DNA from: an uncultured Elusimicrobium sp.
Lineage (GTDB): Bacteria > Elusimicrobiota > Elusimicrobia > Elusimicrobiales > Elusimicrobiaceae
Length of the DNA stretch: 55,306 nucleotides
Assembly (NCBI GenBank): GCA_902797165.1
Contig: CADBRU010000012.1
Coordinates: 1 to 55,306 of the forward strand
Reading direction: 5' to 3'
Under the pieces are notes generated by a model, which ran no database searches, was not told where the DNA came from, and saw nothing but the letters and a program-made list of their open reading frames with translations. Positions 40,033-49,190 of this stretch are shown here, one piece after another (position 1 is the stretch's first letter; each line of letters begins with the position of its first letter). The position numbers and the translations under genes were made by a program.

Positions 40033-41565
40033 TTAAATCACTTTATTTTCTTGCAACATTTCTTTTACGTTTTTAAATACATCATCTACCGTAATAAGCC
40101 GCATACATTTAAAGTGACCTTTCGGACATTTCTTACCGCCATGCAATGCACACGGGCGACATTCAAGCCCTTTTACTTCCATTACGCGGTGTCCTTGCCC
40201 GTACGGGAAGAAGCCCAATTCCTTGGTGGTCGGTCCGAAAATAGCCAACGTAGGCACATTAAACGCAGTAGCAATGTGCATCGGACCGGAATCATTGGTA
40301 ACGAACAATTTGAAATGTTTCATTAAGGCCATCAAGTCAGCCAAACTGGTTTTATTACACAAGTTAGCCGCATGGCCCTGTGAAAGTTGGCAGAGTTTTT
40401 CACCCATTTCCGCATCCTTTTGTCCGCCGCCAATAATCACCGCTTGTAAATTCAGTTCTACTTGAATGCGACTGACCAGTTCCACATAATTTTCAAACGG
40501 CCAGCATTTGGTCGGCCATGCCGAACCCGGATGAATACCAATTAAGGTTTTGCCTTCCAAGTTAAAATCTTTCATAAGCCGTGCCACATTTTCTTCAGCG
40601 CTGGGTGCGTATTGCATATTAAGTTTTTCGGCTTTGAAATTCTCTTTTACAATACCGTGTAGCAAAGACAAATTGCGTTCTGCATCGTGAATCATCCAGT
40701 TAAACGGTACCGTTTTGGTGTACAAGAAACGCCCTTCACTAGACGTAAAACCGATACGTATAGGCACTCCGCTAAGCCACGCAATCAAGGCACTTCTAAA
40801 CCCGCGGTGCGGCACGAGTAGTAAATCAATACCGCTCTTTTCAATGGCCTTGGCAGTTTTCCAAACGCCTAAAATTTGGTTAAGACCTTTTTTCTCATTT
40901 AAGATAATTTCGTCCACTTCTTTCATGGGACGGAAAATATCTTCCGTTTGCGGACGGGTAATAACTACAATTTTGGCTTCCGGAAAGAGTTTGGCAGTTT
41001 TCTGCACCAGCGGAGTTGTCAACACGCTGTCTCCGATAAAGGACGTTTGAAAAATACCGATTTTGCGTATCTTTTTACCTTCCAGTTCCATGTTTTTGTA
41101 GGCCCAGTCTCCCAGTTGCGGATCTTTATATTTAATAGGCACATCCCAACCGGATAGGACATCCAAATATTTTTCCAAGGTATGTTTTTCCAGTACCGGA
41201 GAATTTTTGCGGAAGAACACAAATAACCGCCGGGCTACGGCGTTTTTGTTATAGCGCAGTTTATTGGGGATGTGGCTAAACAAACCGATCAGCATCGTCT
41301 TTAAGGTAGAGTGCAAATCAAGCAAGTGGGTAAAGTGTCCCGCGCGCACTTGGCGGATATTGGCAATCAACCCTTTTTTGGCCACCATAATTTCATCAAT
41401 ATCCGGGTGACCGGCTAATACTTGCGCAAAGCGCGGTTTAACCAGTAAGGTAATATGGCTTTTGGGCCATTTGGCTTTCAAATTCTTATATACTGCCGAA
41501 GATAAAACTATATCTCCCAAAGAGGATAAACGTATTACCAGAATTTTAGGTTGTTGTTCGTTCAT
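40033..41565 (-). CDS. GT9 heptosyltransferase with duplicated N-terminal domain
   Basis: 510 residues versus about 350 usual for the family. Residues 1-150 are a complete GT9 N-terminal Rossmann half (ILVIRLSSLGDIVLSSAVYK, LLDLHSTLKT). From about 165 a second, full enzyme begins (KIGIFQTSFIGDSVLTTPLV, VPHRGFRSALIAW) and includes the ADP-heptose-binding C-domain (IGIHPGSAWPTKCWP, FVTNDSGPMHIATAF, FGPTTKELGF) and the Cys-rich end (LECRPCALHGGKKCPKGHFK, cited in part) typical of WaaF. It attaches heptose to the LPS core. The start overlaps waaA by 20 bases. Whether the extra half binds acceptor or only scaffolds is unknown. Confidence 0.85.
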   Translation of the reverse strand: MNEQQPKILVIRLSSLGDIVLSSAVYKNLKAKWPKSHITLLVKPRFAQVLAGHPDIDEIMVAKKGLIANIRQVRAGHFTHLLDLHSTLKTMLIGLFSHIPNKLRYNKNAVARRLFVFFRKNSPVLEKHTLEKYLDVLSGWDVPIKYKDPQLGDWAYKNMELEGKKIRKIGIFQTSFIGDSVLTTPLVQKTAKLFPEAKIVVITRPQTEDIFRPMKEVDEIILNEKKGLNQILGVWKTAKAIEKSGIDLLLVPHRGFRSALIAWLSGVPIRIGFTSSEGRFLYTKTVPFNWMIHDAERNLSLLHGIVKENFKAEKLNMQYAPSAEENVARLMKDFNLEGKTLIGIHPGSAWPTKCWPFENYVELVSRIQVELNLQAVIIGGGQKDAEMGEKLCQLSQGHAANLCNKTSLADLMALMKHFKLFVTNDSGPMHIATAFNVPTLAIFGPTTKELGFFPYGQGHRVMEVKGLECRPCALHGGKKCPKGHFKCMRLITVDDVFKNVKEMLQENKVI

Positions 41566-42826
41566 AATTTTTCACCGCATCTATAATTTTTTGCGTTGCT
41601 CCTTTAAAATCTAAAGCCGTCTGTTTTGCTTTGGCGGCCATGTTCTCCAACGCGGCCGGATCTTGCACAAGCCGCAGTACTGTTTCTTGCAAATCGGTTT
41701 CGTTTACCAACACCCCGCCTCCGCTGGTCAGCAAGGCATGGGCGGTATCGGGCGTATTATAAAAATACCGGCCGAATAAAACGGTTTTTTCCAAAATAGC
41801 GGGCTCTAATAAATTATGCGCCCCGCGCGCTACAATACTACCCCCTACAAAGGTTAGTGTAGCACAAGCGTATAGCGATTGTAAAATGCCCATCGTATCC
41901 ACACAAAAAACGGCACAATTATCCGGGTAGGTTTTATCACTTAAAAAAGCATAGGCTAAGGGTTGTTTTTGTAACGCGGCCACAATTTCCGCTTTGCGCT
42001 CTAAATGACGCGGTGCAAACATTACTTTAATACCTTGTTTGGCCCAAACCGGCAAGGCCTTCAAAATAACTTCCTCTTCCAAAGGATGGGTACTGCCGCA
42101 AATTAAAATCGGACTGTTTTGCCAACCTAGTTTTTGTACAATAGCCTGAGCCTCGGCCAGTTTGGTAGGCTGTTCTTTTAGCGTATCATATTTGATATTT
42201 CCACAAACCATAATACGCTCCGGCGCTAACCCCAAACTGCCGTAACGCTCCGCACTCTCTTCATCTTGCAAAGCCGCCAAAGCCACCTTGCCAAACAAAT
42301 CCGCAAACAGAGGGCGGATACACTTATAGGCACGGGCGCTTTTCTGAGAAATACGCGCATTGATGAGAAAAACCGGAATAGCCGCTTTTTCCGCGGCGGC
42401 TATCAGATTGGGCCAAATTTCACGCTCTATGATAAACAAACGGTAAGGTTTTGCATTGCGGACAAACCGACGGGCAAACGGATAAAAATCAAGCGGGACC
42501 AGCATGGCTTTGGTGATATCGGGATTTTTTTGGGCTTCGGCTTTTCCTGCAGCGGTACTGGTGGTAAGCAAAACTTCTTTTTGATACAACTTTTTAAATT
42601 CTTTAATCAGCCCGGAAACAGATTTCACTTCTCCCACACTGGCACAATGTATCCACAAAGCCCCTTGCGGGATATCTTGCGCCTTTTGCAAGGCAAAGCG
42701 TTCTTTGAGTTCTTGTTTGAGGGTTTTTAAGACACGCCGCCGCGGTGAGAAAACAAAACCCAGCAGCACACCCAAGGCCGCAAACGGAAACACTAAATTG
42801 GTCAGCAATAGTAAAAACTTGCTCAT
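41546..42826 (-). CDS. waaA: 3-deoxy-D-manno-octulosonic acid transferase (Kdo transferase)
   Basis: 426 residues, GT30 family. An N-terminal membrane anchor (FLLLLTNLVFPFAALGVLLGF) is followed by WIHCASVGEVKSVSGLI, the donor/acceptor site with catalytic Glu, then LINARISQKSARAYK, VCGNIKYD, GSTHPLEEE and FVGGSIVARGAHNLLEPA, all hallmarks of KdtA/WaaA. It transfers Kdo from CMP-Kdo to lipid A precursor at the inner membrane. It works downstream of KdsC in this window. TATAAT lies exactly 6 bases before its ATG and no ribosome site is visible, suggesting a leaderless mRNA even though comF ends only 42 bases upstream behind a short hairpin. Confidence 0.95.
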   Translation of the reverse strand: MSKFLLLLTNLVFPFAALGVLLGFVFSPRRRVLKTLKQELKERFALQKAQDIPQGALWIHCASVGEVKSVSGLIKEFKKLYQKEVLLTTSTAAGKAEAQKNPDITKAMLVPLDFYPFARRFVRNAKPYRLFIIEREIWPNLIAAAEKAAIPVFLINARISQKSARAYKCIRPLFADLFGKVALAALQDEESAERYGSLGLAPERIMVCGNIKYDTLKEQPTKLAEAQAIVQKLGWQNSPILICGSTHPLEEEVILKALPVWAKQGIKVMFAPRHLERKAEIVAALQKQPLAYAFLSDKTYPDNCAVFCVDTMGILQSLYACATLTFVGGSIVARGAHNLLEPAILEKTVLFGRYFYNTPDTAHALLTSGGGVLVNETDLQETVLRLVQDPAALENMAAKAKQTALDFKGATQKIIDAVKNYERTTT

Positions 42827-42832
42827 ATATGT

Positions 42833-42838
42833 ATTATA
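42833..42838 (-). promoter_or_regulatory. -10 box of waaA, leaderless spacing
   Basis: Perfect TATAAT on the minus strand, exactly 6 bases before the waaA ATG, no Shine-Dalgarno. The -35 region overlaps the comF hairpin. Confidence 0.55.
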
Positions 42839-42849
42839 TAACTTTACAG

Positions 42850-42865
42850 ACCGGGTTTTCCCGGT
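42850..42865 (-). terminator. Short hairpin after comF
   Basis: Perfect 6-bp stem ACCGGG/CCCGGT with a 4-base loop. There is no good T run, so termination may be weak and comF could read into waaA. Confidence 0.45.
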
Positions 42866-42868
42866 TGA

Positions 42869-43582
42869 TTACACTTCCCGCGCTAAGGTATAAGCCATTA
42901 CCTTTTTGGCACCTGCTTCTTTGAGCGCTTGAGCGCACCCTTCTAAGGTAGCACCCGTAGTAGCCACATCGTCAATCAACAAAACTACTTTCCCCTTTAC
43001 GGCAGATGCGTTTACACAAGTAAAAGCACCGCTCATATTGGCAAGCCGGCCTTCCCGCCCGAACTCCGTTTGGCTGGGAGTATTACGGCTGCGGATTAGA
43101 CACGTTGTGTCTAAAGCCATAGCCCTTGTTTTTGCCAGTTCCCGCGCTAGTAATTCCGATTGATTGTATCCGCGGTGGCTTTGTTTCTTTTTATGTAAAG
43201 GGACAGGAATCAACAGTTCCGCCTCGGACAGTTCAGTATATTTCTCAAAAGATTGATCCATATATTGTGCTAAATAGGCAGCCAAATAAGGTTGATCTGC
43301 GTATTTGAAATGATGCACCAATTCCCGCACTTGCGGGCCAAACACCAAAGCCGAGCGGATGATTTTACATTTAAATTGTTTGGCTTTACTGCCGCGGCAT
43401 TGATAGCAATGCGCCCCACCGTCCGGCAAGGGTTTGCCGCAGCGTTGACAATACAAAGGGCCTACCTGCTGCAATGCATTCTGACAAGAGGGACACAGCC
43501 ATCCTTGCTCTTTCCACGATAAATCCCGTTTGCATCCGTAGCATGTATTTGGGAAAAATACAGACAAAAGTGCTTTTCCCAT
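42869..43582 (-). CDS. comF: ComF family phosphoribosyltransferase-like protein
   Basis: 237 residues from ATG 43582 (MGKALLSVFFPNTCYGCKRD); the frame is open to 43663 but that overlaps the upstream gene. N-terminal zinc-type cysteine pairs (CYGC, CPSC, CQRC, CYQC) precede a type I PRTase fold with the PRPP loop VVLLIDDVATTGAT. IPVPLHKKKQSHRGYNQSELLA is the ComF signature (cited as pattern). ComF is needed for natural transformation in several bacteria, possibly in handling incoming ssDNA. It begins 13 bases after the SprA-like gene stop with no strong ribosome site. Its presence together with pilins makes competence plausible. Confidence 0.88.
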   Translation of the reverse strand: MGKALLSVFFPNTCYGCKRDLSWKEQGWLCPSCQNALQQVGPLYCQRCGKPLPDGGAHCYQCRGSKAKQFKCKIIRSALVFGPQVRELVHHFKYADQPYLAAYLAQYMDQSFEKYTELSEAELLIPVPLHKKKQSHRGYNQSELLARELAKTRAMALDTTCLIRSRNTPSQTEFGREGRLANMSGAFTCVNASAVKGKVVLLIDDVATTGATLEGCAQALKEAGAKKVMAYTLAREV

Positions 43583-43595
43583 GCCGCAGCCTGCA

Positions 43596-46500
43596 TTAGA
43601 ATTGAACGGTAAGGTTGGCCGCCACGTTATAGGAAAAATAGTCTTCGGTTTCCACATAGGCATGATCCAGCCAAGTGGCTCCTCCTGCTAAATTAAGACG
43701 TAAATTCTGCGATATTTCATAATCTATAGACGAAGTTAAATCAATAGATTTGTAATTGTCTTTGACTTCCACCGGAGAAGTCCTATCTTTGTATGAAACA
43801 ACGGTGTTCCAAATGACACGATTGGTGGCATTATACATGCGGTTTACAAAAGGCAGTTTAATACCGCGCGGCAAATTAAAATCTAAACGCACCGTCAAAC
43901 TCGGCACTATTTCTTTGCTGCTTTGGCTTAATTTCCCGTTTACAATCCGTTTCTCATATTTACTGTAAAGCATTTTGGGAGTAAAACGCCAATTGCCTAC
44001 GTAGAAAGAGGTCTGGGCAGATAAATCTTGTCCGGCCGTATCTTCCGTGGTTTGATGCGCCCGCAAATCATCTTGGGTGGAAGTCTTCTTGTCATAAATG
44101 AAAACCGTATCAAATTTGTTAAACAGTAAGAAACGCAAATCACCGCCGTATTTATATTGCATAAGTTTGGAACTGTCCTGCGTTGTGTTTTCAATAATAC
44201 TGTAGCGCAATTTCAAATTGCTGGAAGAAAGCCATCTGCCTGCGTAAAATGCCTTTTCCAGTTCCGATATAGACAATACCAAATCGGGTAATGTAATACT
44301 GCGGGCCGTGGATTCCGTGCCGGTTTGATTGTTTTGTTGGACACTGTGCGTAAAGTTATTGATAAAAGAAATCGTTTTGAGCGGTGTCATCACCCCGTCA
44401 AAATCATATTCCGCTAGCGGATTCCAACGTTGCGAAGAGGTAATCGTATCGCGCAACACTAAATTTTGGCGGTTGGAATGGTCTCCGGTTCCTTTAAGAG
44501 AAGAACGTATCCACAATTTATCTTTCGAATTAAAAGCCTCATCTACATAATACCAAGAGTCGGCATCTTGCAGACGGTAACTGGAAGAAATAACAAAGTT
44601 TTTAAGCAGTTTACTGCGCGGTGCAATTTCGTGTCCCGATAAAGTGAGCGAAACACCTCCGTCGGCACTGCGGTTTAAACTCTTAAGTTGCCCGATATCA
44701 TAACTCTTGACCACTACGCCGTTTTGCTTAAAATCTTTGACGGTTAAATTATTACTTTCCGTCGTAGAAATATTATAACTGACGGAGGGCGCCAGCCATT
44801 TTGTAATGCGCCATGTACTGTTAAAACCCGCACTTTGATTCATGCCCTTGGGATAGCGGTTGTATTGATCCGACGCAACCAAATGTTTCGTGCGTTCCTC
44901 TTTGCTTTGGGTCAAACTGTAACTGGGCGTGATATTGAAATTTTTGTGCGGTTCATAACTTACCTTTACGTTCATCCGCTGCGTTTCTTCTTCGGTATTG
45001 TAATTATTATCCGAAGCCAAATGTTGCGCGCGCGAATAGTCAATCTGCGTATTGGTATAGGAATAACCCGCATTTAAGTTCTTGACGCTGCCGGCATTGG
45101 TATGGGTAACGGTGACCGCGTAAGTCTGCGCCTTATCTTGCCGTTGCATCAAATCATATTCCACTTGATTTAAGGTGTATTGCAAACCAACTTGCGGCAG
45201 TTTCTCTTTGATAAAATCACCGCGTAAAACGGCTTGCTCCCGTTTGACACGACCTTTATCCAACGAGCCGACGGTATTGTAACTGGACGTATCGGTAATA
45301 TTGGGGGTTACTACCGTACTGCGGTTAAAGGTGGCCTCCATGGGGAAATTTTTAACGCGAATCACCTTTAAGAAATATTCTTCATCGGTTGTTTCTTGCT
45401 TTTTGGCAACGGTCAGCGGTGTTTCGAAATCACTGTCCATGTAGCGGTACTTAGCGCCGGCACTTCCCCAGCCGTTTAGTTTCATGACCGTATCTACCTT
45501 GTATGCTTCCCCCTCCGTGGTTACCGATTCTGCTAGGTGAATAACATTTAACCATACCGACCCGCTGGCAAGCGGCCCCGTGTAAGCGGCGGTATCGGTC
45601 GGATCGGAAATAGCGGGATTCGTGGTAACCTCTACACCTGCCATAATCATACTGATCTTTTTGAAATTCATCAGGCCGCCCACACTGCGCTTGTGCAGTA
45701 TGCGTACCCCGTAACTGCTGTCGGACGCGTTTTCAAAAGTATCTGCAATACCGTCTCCGTCGGCATCTACCATGCGCATCGAAATCAAACGCCAACTGCC
45801 GCTACTGCCGCCATAGCCTAGCGGTACGATAATTTTTTCATAATTGTCATCTGTACCGACTTTCATGAAAAATTCTCCGTTATCCGTCGCGGAACTATGT
45901 AATAGGAAGCGGAATTCTTTATGCTGCGTAAAGTCCATTGTGCTAAAGTTGCGATTGGCAAACAAAGTATCTGTTTCGGCAGATGACACATTTTTGTAAG
46001 TTAAATCTAAGGCTTGATCCATTACATTAGCCGTATGATTTTGCTCTTTATACTTGGCAACGGAACTATACAAATAATTAAATACACGCAAACCGTCTCC
46101 GCTATCGGGCGCGAAAATAGGTTTGTAATTGGCATTTTCCACATTATTAATACCGGAGACGGAGAATTGGTTGGCATCAATACCTTCTTGCGGGTTCCAA
46201 GAAGTACCGGACAAAGACACATTGGCAATTTTAATAGTACCTTTCTTTTTGCCGTTGTATTTTAAGGTAATACGCAAGTGACGCACCGCGCGCCATTTGC
46301 TTTTGTCAGTAATATTCAAAGGAGTGGTAAAGGTTTTCCACCCGTCGTAGGAAGCACTACTGTCCGCCGGCCAGTTGGTGTCCACAATGGCATGATGATT
46401 GGCTACCAAAAGAGCCTGTGTGGCCGGGTCGGCATTGGTGGGTGTGTAACCGAAGTTTCCCCCCACATTTGGCTCAGCCGCATCATATTTTCCGTTTAAG

Positions 46501-49067
46501 TTTAAATCTTGCGTATCAATACGGCCGTTGGGTTGGCTTTCTGGGTTGTAAAGGTTATTTACAAAGGGATTAAAACGTTGATAAGTACCGTCCGGGTTAG
46601 TAAACCACCACCCCACGTCTTCATTGGGAGCCAAGGTATTTAGACAATTTACATCTTCGGTTTTGGGAGCGGCTGTACCGGGGCTGCAAGCGGTATTCAT
46701 ACCATAGCCGCTCGGCACCAACCCGCTCGGAGGCGTAGCAGTGTTTTGCGCATCGGAATATTCACTGATATTGGAAAATGCGATATTTACTTGCGGAGCG
46801 GAACTGCCGTTTCCTTCTCCTAACATGGTTAAACTAAATGAAGTCTTATCAGATAAATCTACTCCGCTGGTACTTAACGGATATACCAAAGAAATTTCGT
46901 TGCTGTGGCCCCCTTCTATTGCTTTAGTGAAGTCATAATTAATGACTAATACTTGTTGCTTCTCGTTATAAGTACCGGTGGCATTGGGGTTAATTTCCAA
47001 GGACGGTAATTCTTGGGTATCCCATTGCAGCGAATCTAAAAAGGCAGGTTCATCATTGGGGTTGGCGGCAATGGTCCAATCATAAAATACCATACTGCCG
47101 CCCGTCTGAATATTGGTATCAATCATACTGTCGATCATGGCGTAACCAAATGAATTTTCCTTCTTGATACTCTTGGCCATTTCCGCGCCGACATCTACCG
47201 CTAAATCTTGTGTTACCTTCACATCTTTAGCATTGATATCCGCTCCGTAAACAAGCAAATCTTTATTGTAATTGCCCACTTGCGGAACGTTTTGCGGTTT
47301 ATCTCCGCCTTCTTTGAGTAAAGTGGTGCCCAAACGCACTTTATCAAACATTTTGTAATCTAAACGTCCACCTAAAATAGCATTGTTGGAATTGGATCCG
47401 TCCGACGTATCATACGTAATATCAATGACGGAATTTTCATTAATCATATCCCCTTTGTAAAAAGTGATATAACCCGATACATAGTCTATGTAATAATCAT
47501 TATTGCGTTGCAGCAGGCGTCCGTTTAATTTAACAACTTCAGACTCTACCACAATACCCGCTTCCACAAAATAAGTTTTTATCGCAGATACATATTCTAC
47601 TTGGAAGGTACGGTTTTTGGAAGATACCGGCGTTATATTGTACAAGCCCGGGTCATCATTCATGCGTTGCTGCAGTTCAAAAACACCTTTGTCAAAATCC
47701 ATATCGATAGTACTGGGATAAACTTGTTTGGGAGCCGCCGCCGATCCGACCTCCTGTCCGTTAGCATCCAGCAAACGCAAGAGGAAATTGCCTTTTCCGT
47801 TATCGCGGGTAATCTGCTGAGCACCCACATTGTAAAAGGTTTTCATTTCCATACGGCAACCCAACTGACCGGTCAAGGCCGCGGCCGCCGGACAAACGGC
47901 CCCGCCCAGTCCGCCATCATTGGCGGTTTTGATTAAATACGGCTCATTTTGATTGGGGTTTAACCAAGTGCCCATATTATTTTGATAGTTTACGGCAATG
48001 GTAGTGGCGGCAGTTTGGGCCTTGGTAAATTGGATAATACCGCGGCTATAATCAATCGTATAATCTACCCCGCGGGTCAATAATTTAAATTTACCGGAAT
48101 AACTGACAGTTGGATCTCCCCAATCTTTTGCCGTGAGGGACACCGGCACATAATCATTGGCGGTGGTATTGGTATCTATATAAATTTCTTCCGAACCGGG
48201 CGCGATACTGCCCATTTGCGTTTGCCATTGTGTATTTCCGCCGGCCGGTGTATTGGAACCGAAGGTCAAATCATAATAACTGCGGCGGATATAGTCTTTA
48301 TCTTTAAGGGTGACAATTTCAAATACGCTGCTGCCGATAAATTGCTTTTGTTTATTGGACCCCTTGGTTTGACTGCCGATGATATGTAAATCTACATTTT
48401 TATGTTGCAAATGCATTTTGGCACCGAATAATTTTTTCTCATAAGAAATAAATTCGGTTTGCGGTAAAGATAAATTAATATCTCCAAATTCCGCCAGTTG
48501 TACCAGTTCACCGGGTTTGCCGCGGTAGGCCACCGAAATCGTTTTTTCGTCTTCGCGTTTATCGTCATAGTCAATATCTACAAAGATACGGTCTAAAATC
48601 TTACCTTGCATTTTCAGTTGCATTTCCTGCAGCATTTCAAAATTATGGACATTGCGGCTTTGTACATCATTGGTGGCATCTTTCTTATAGCGTTTGGAGT
48701 TCATTCTAAAGCCAACCACATAACGCCCCGTCAAGGCCACATTGGTCCCATACAAAGGTAAGGCAAGCGTAGGATTGAGTAATGTCAAGTCCGGTATTGG
48801 CTCCGGCTCTTTATCCAGAGAATAATCTCCTTCCACCGCAGTTACGGCCTGACGCCAAAAGTCATTGGTGTATTTAAGCAGTTGGGCATCATCCGGAGCA
48901 TCTTCTACTTGCAGTTCTTTTTCGGCACGGGCGCGATTTTCTTCTTCAAAAATATCATACTGGTTTGTGTCCACGAGCCTATACGGCAACGTTTCGGCCT
49001 GTAAATACGGGCCGAAAAGCAGTTGCATCGTTAATAAAAGGCACAAAAGCCACCGTGCGGTTTTCAT
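43596..49067 (-). CDS. SprA-like giant outer-membrane protein
   Basis: 1823 residues. Signal peptide at 1-24 (MKTARWLLCLLLTMQLLFG.., cleavage after QA). Residues of about 150-240 contain GKILDRIFVDIDYDDKRED, EFGDINLSLPQTEFIS, LFGAKMHLQ and IIGSQTKGSNKQ, matching my recall of the SprA/Sov N-terminal domain. Two copies of a DYTIDYSRGIIQF-type beta motif follow, then beta-sandwich domains (about 700-1250) with Ca-binding-like DADGDGIADTFE and TQDLNLNGKYDAAE. From about 1300 to the end there are alternating beta strands with final Phe, as in outer-membrane barrels. SprA forms the type 9 secretion pore in Bacteroidota; the role here is unknown. Confidence 0.68.
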   Translation of the reverse strand: MKTARWLLCLLLTMQLLFGPYLQAETLPYRLVDTNQYDIFEEENRARAEKELQVEDAPDDAQLLKYTNDFWRQAVTAVEGDYSLDKEPEPIPDLTLLNPTLALPLYGTNVALTGRYVVGFRMNSKRYKKDATNDVQSRNVHNFEMLQEMQLKMQGKILDRIFVDIDYDDKREDEKTISVAYRGKPGELVQLAEFGDINLSLPQTEFISYEKKLFGAKMHLQHKNVDLHIIGSQTKGSNKQKQFIGSSVFEIVTLKDKDYIRRSYYDLTFGSNTPAGGNTQWQTQMGSIAPGSEEIYIDTNTTANDYVPVSLTAKDWGDPTVSYSGKFKLLTRGVDYTIDYSRGIIQFTKAQTAATTIAVNYQNNMGTWLNPNQNEPYLIKTANDGGLGGAVCPAAAALTGQLGCRMEMKTFYNVGAQQITRDNGKGNFLLRLLDANGQEVGSAAAPKQVYPSTIDMDFDKGVFELQQRMNDDPGLYNITPVSSKNRTFQVEYVSAIKTYFVEAGIVVESEVVKLNGRLLQRNNDYYIDYVSGYITFYKGDMINENSVIDITYDTSDGSNSNNAILGGRLDYKMFDKVRLGTTLLKEGGDKPQNVPQVGNYNKDLLVYGADINAKDVKVTQDLAVDVGAEMAKSIKKENSFGYAMIDSMIDTNIQTGGSMVFYDWTIAANPNDEPAFLDSLQWDTQELPSLEINPNATGTYNEKQQVLVINYDFTKAIEGGHSNEISLVYPLSTSGVDLSDKTSFSLTMLGEGNGSSAPQVNIAFSNISEYSDAQNTATPPSGLVPSGYGMNTACSPGTAAPKTEDVNCLNTLAPNEDVGWWFTNPDGTYQRFNPFVNNLYNPESQPNGRIDTQDLNLNGKYDAAEPNVGGNFGYTPTNADPATQALLVANHHAIVDTNWPADSSASYDGWKTFTTPLNITDKSKWRAVRHLRITLKYNGKKKGTIKIANVSLSGTSWNPQEGIDANQFSVSGINNVENANYKPIFAPDSGDGLRVFNYLYSSVAKYKEQNHTANVMDQALDLTYKNVSSAETDTLFANRNFSTMDFTQHKEFRFLLHSSATDNGEFFMKVGTDDNYEKIIVPLGYGGSSGSWRLISMRMVDADGDGIADTFENASDSSYGVRILHKRSVGGLMNFKKISMIMAGVEVTTNPAISDPTDTAAYTGPLASGSVWLNVIHLAESVTTEGEAYKVDTVMKLNGWGSAGAKYRYMDSDFETPLTVAKKQETTDEEYFLKVIRVKNFPMEATFNRSTVVTPNITDTSSYNTVGSLDKGRVKREQAVLRGDFIKEKLPQVGLQYTLNQVEYDLMQRQDKAQTYAVTVTHTNAGSVKNLNAGYSYTNTQIDYSRAQHLASDNNYNTEEETQRMNVKVSYEPHKNFNITPSYSLTQSKEERTKHLVASDQYNRYPKGMNQSAGFNSTWRITKWLAPSVSYNISTTESNNLTVKDFKQNGVVVKSYDIGQLKSLNRSADGGVSLTLSGHEIAPRSKLLKNFVISSSYRLQDADSWYYVDEAFNSKDKLWIRSSLKGTGDHSNRQNLVLRDTITSSQRWNPLAEYDFDGVMTPLKTISFINNFTHSVQQNNQTGTESTARSITLPDLVLSISELEKAFYAGRWLSSSNLKLRYSIIENTTQDSSKLMQYKYGGDLRFLLFNKFDTVFIYDKKTSTQDDLRAHQTTEDTAGQDLSAQTSFYVGNWRFTPKMLYSKYEKRIVNGKLSQSSKEIVPSLTVRLDFNLPRGIKLPFVNRMYNATNRVIWNTVVSYKDRTSPVEVKDNYKSIDLTSSIDYEISQNLRLNLAGGATWLDHAYVETEDYFSYNVAANLTVQF

Positions 49068-49117
49068 ACTTAGAAATAAAACCTCATAATCTCATTTTAT
49101 AATATTTATTTTCAATA

Positions 49118-49135
49118 CGCGCGCAAATGCGCGCG
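49118..49135. repeat. CG-alternating hairpin between divergent genes
   Basis: Perfect 7-bp inverted repeat CGCGCGC/GCGCGCG with an AAAT loop in an otherwise AT-rich gap between the SprA-like gene and lptF. No T run, so not a standard terminator. Confidence 0.6.
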
Positions 49136-49175
49136 CACGAACGAATTTTTAGACCGATTCCTTCTCATAATTTGT

Positions 49176-49181
49176 TAGAAT
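49176..49181 (+). promoter_or_regulatory. -10 box of lptF, near-leaderless spacing
   Basis: TAGAAT ends 9 bases before the lptF ATG, with no Shine-Dalgarno. No good -35 was found. Confidence 0.4.
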
Positions 49182-49190
49182 AGAAATGAT

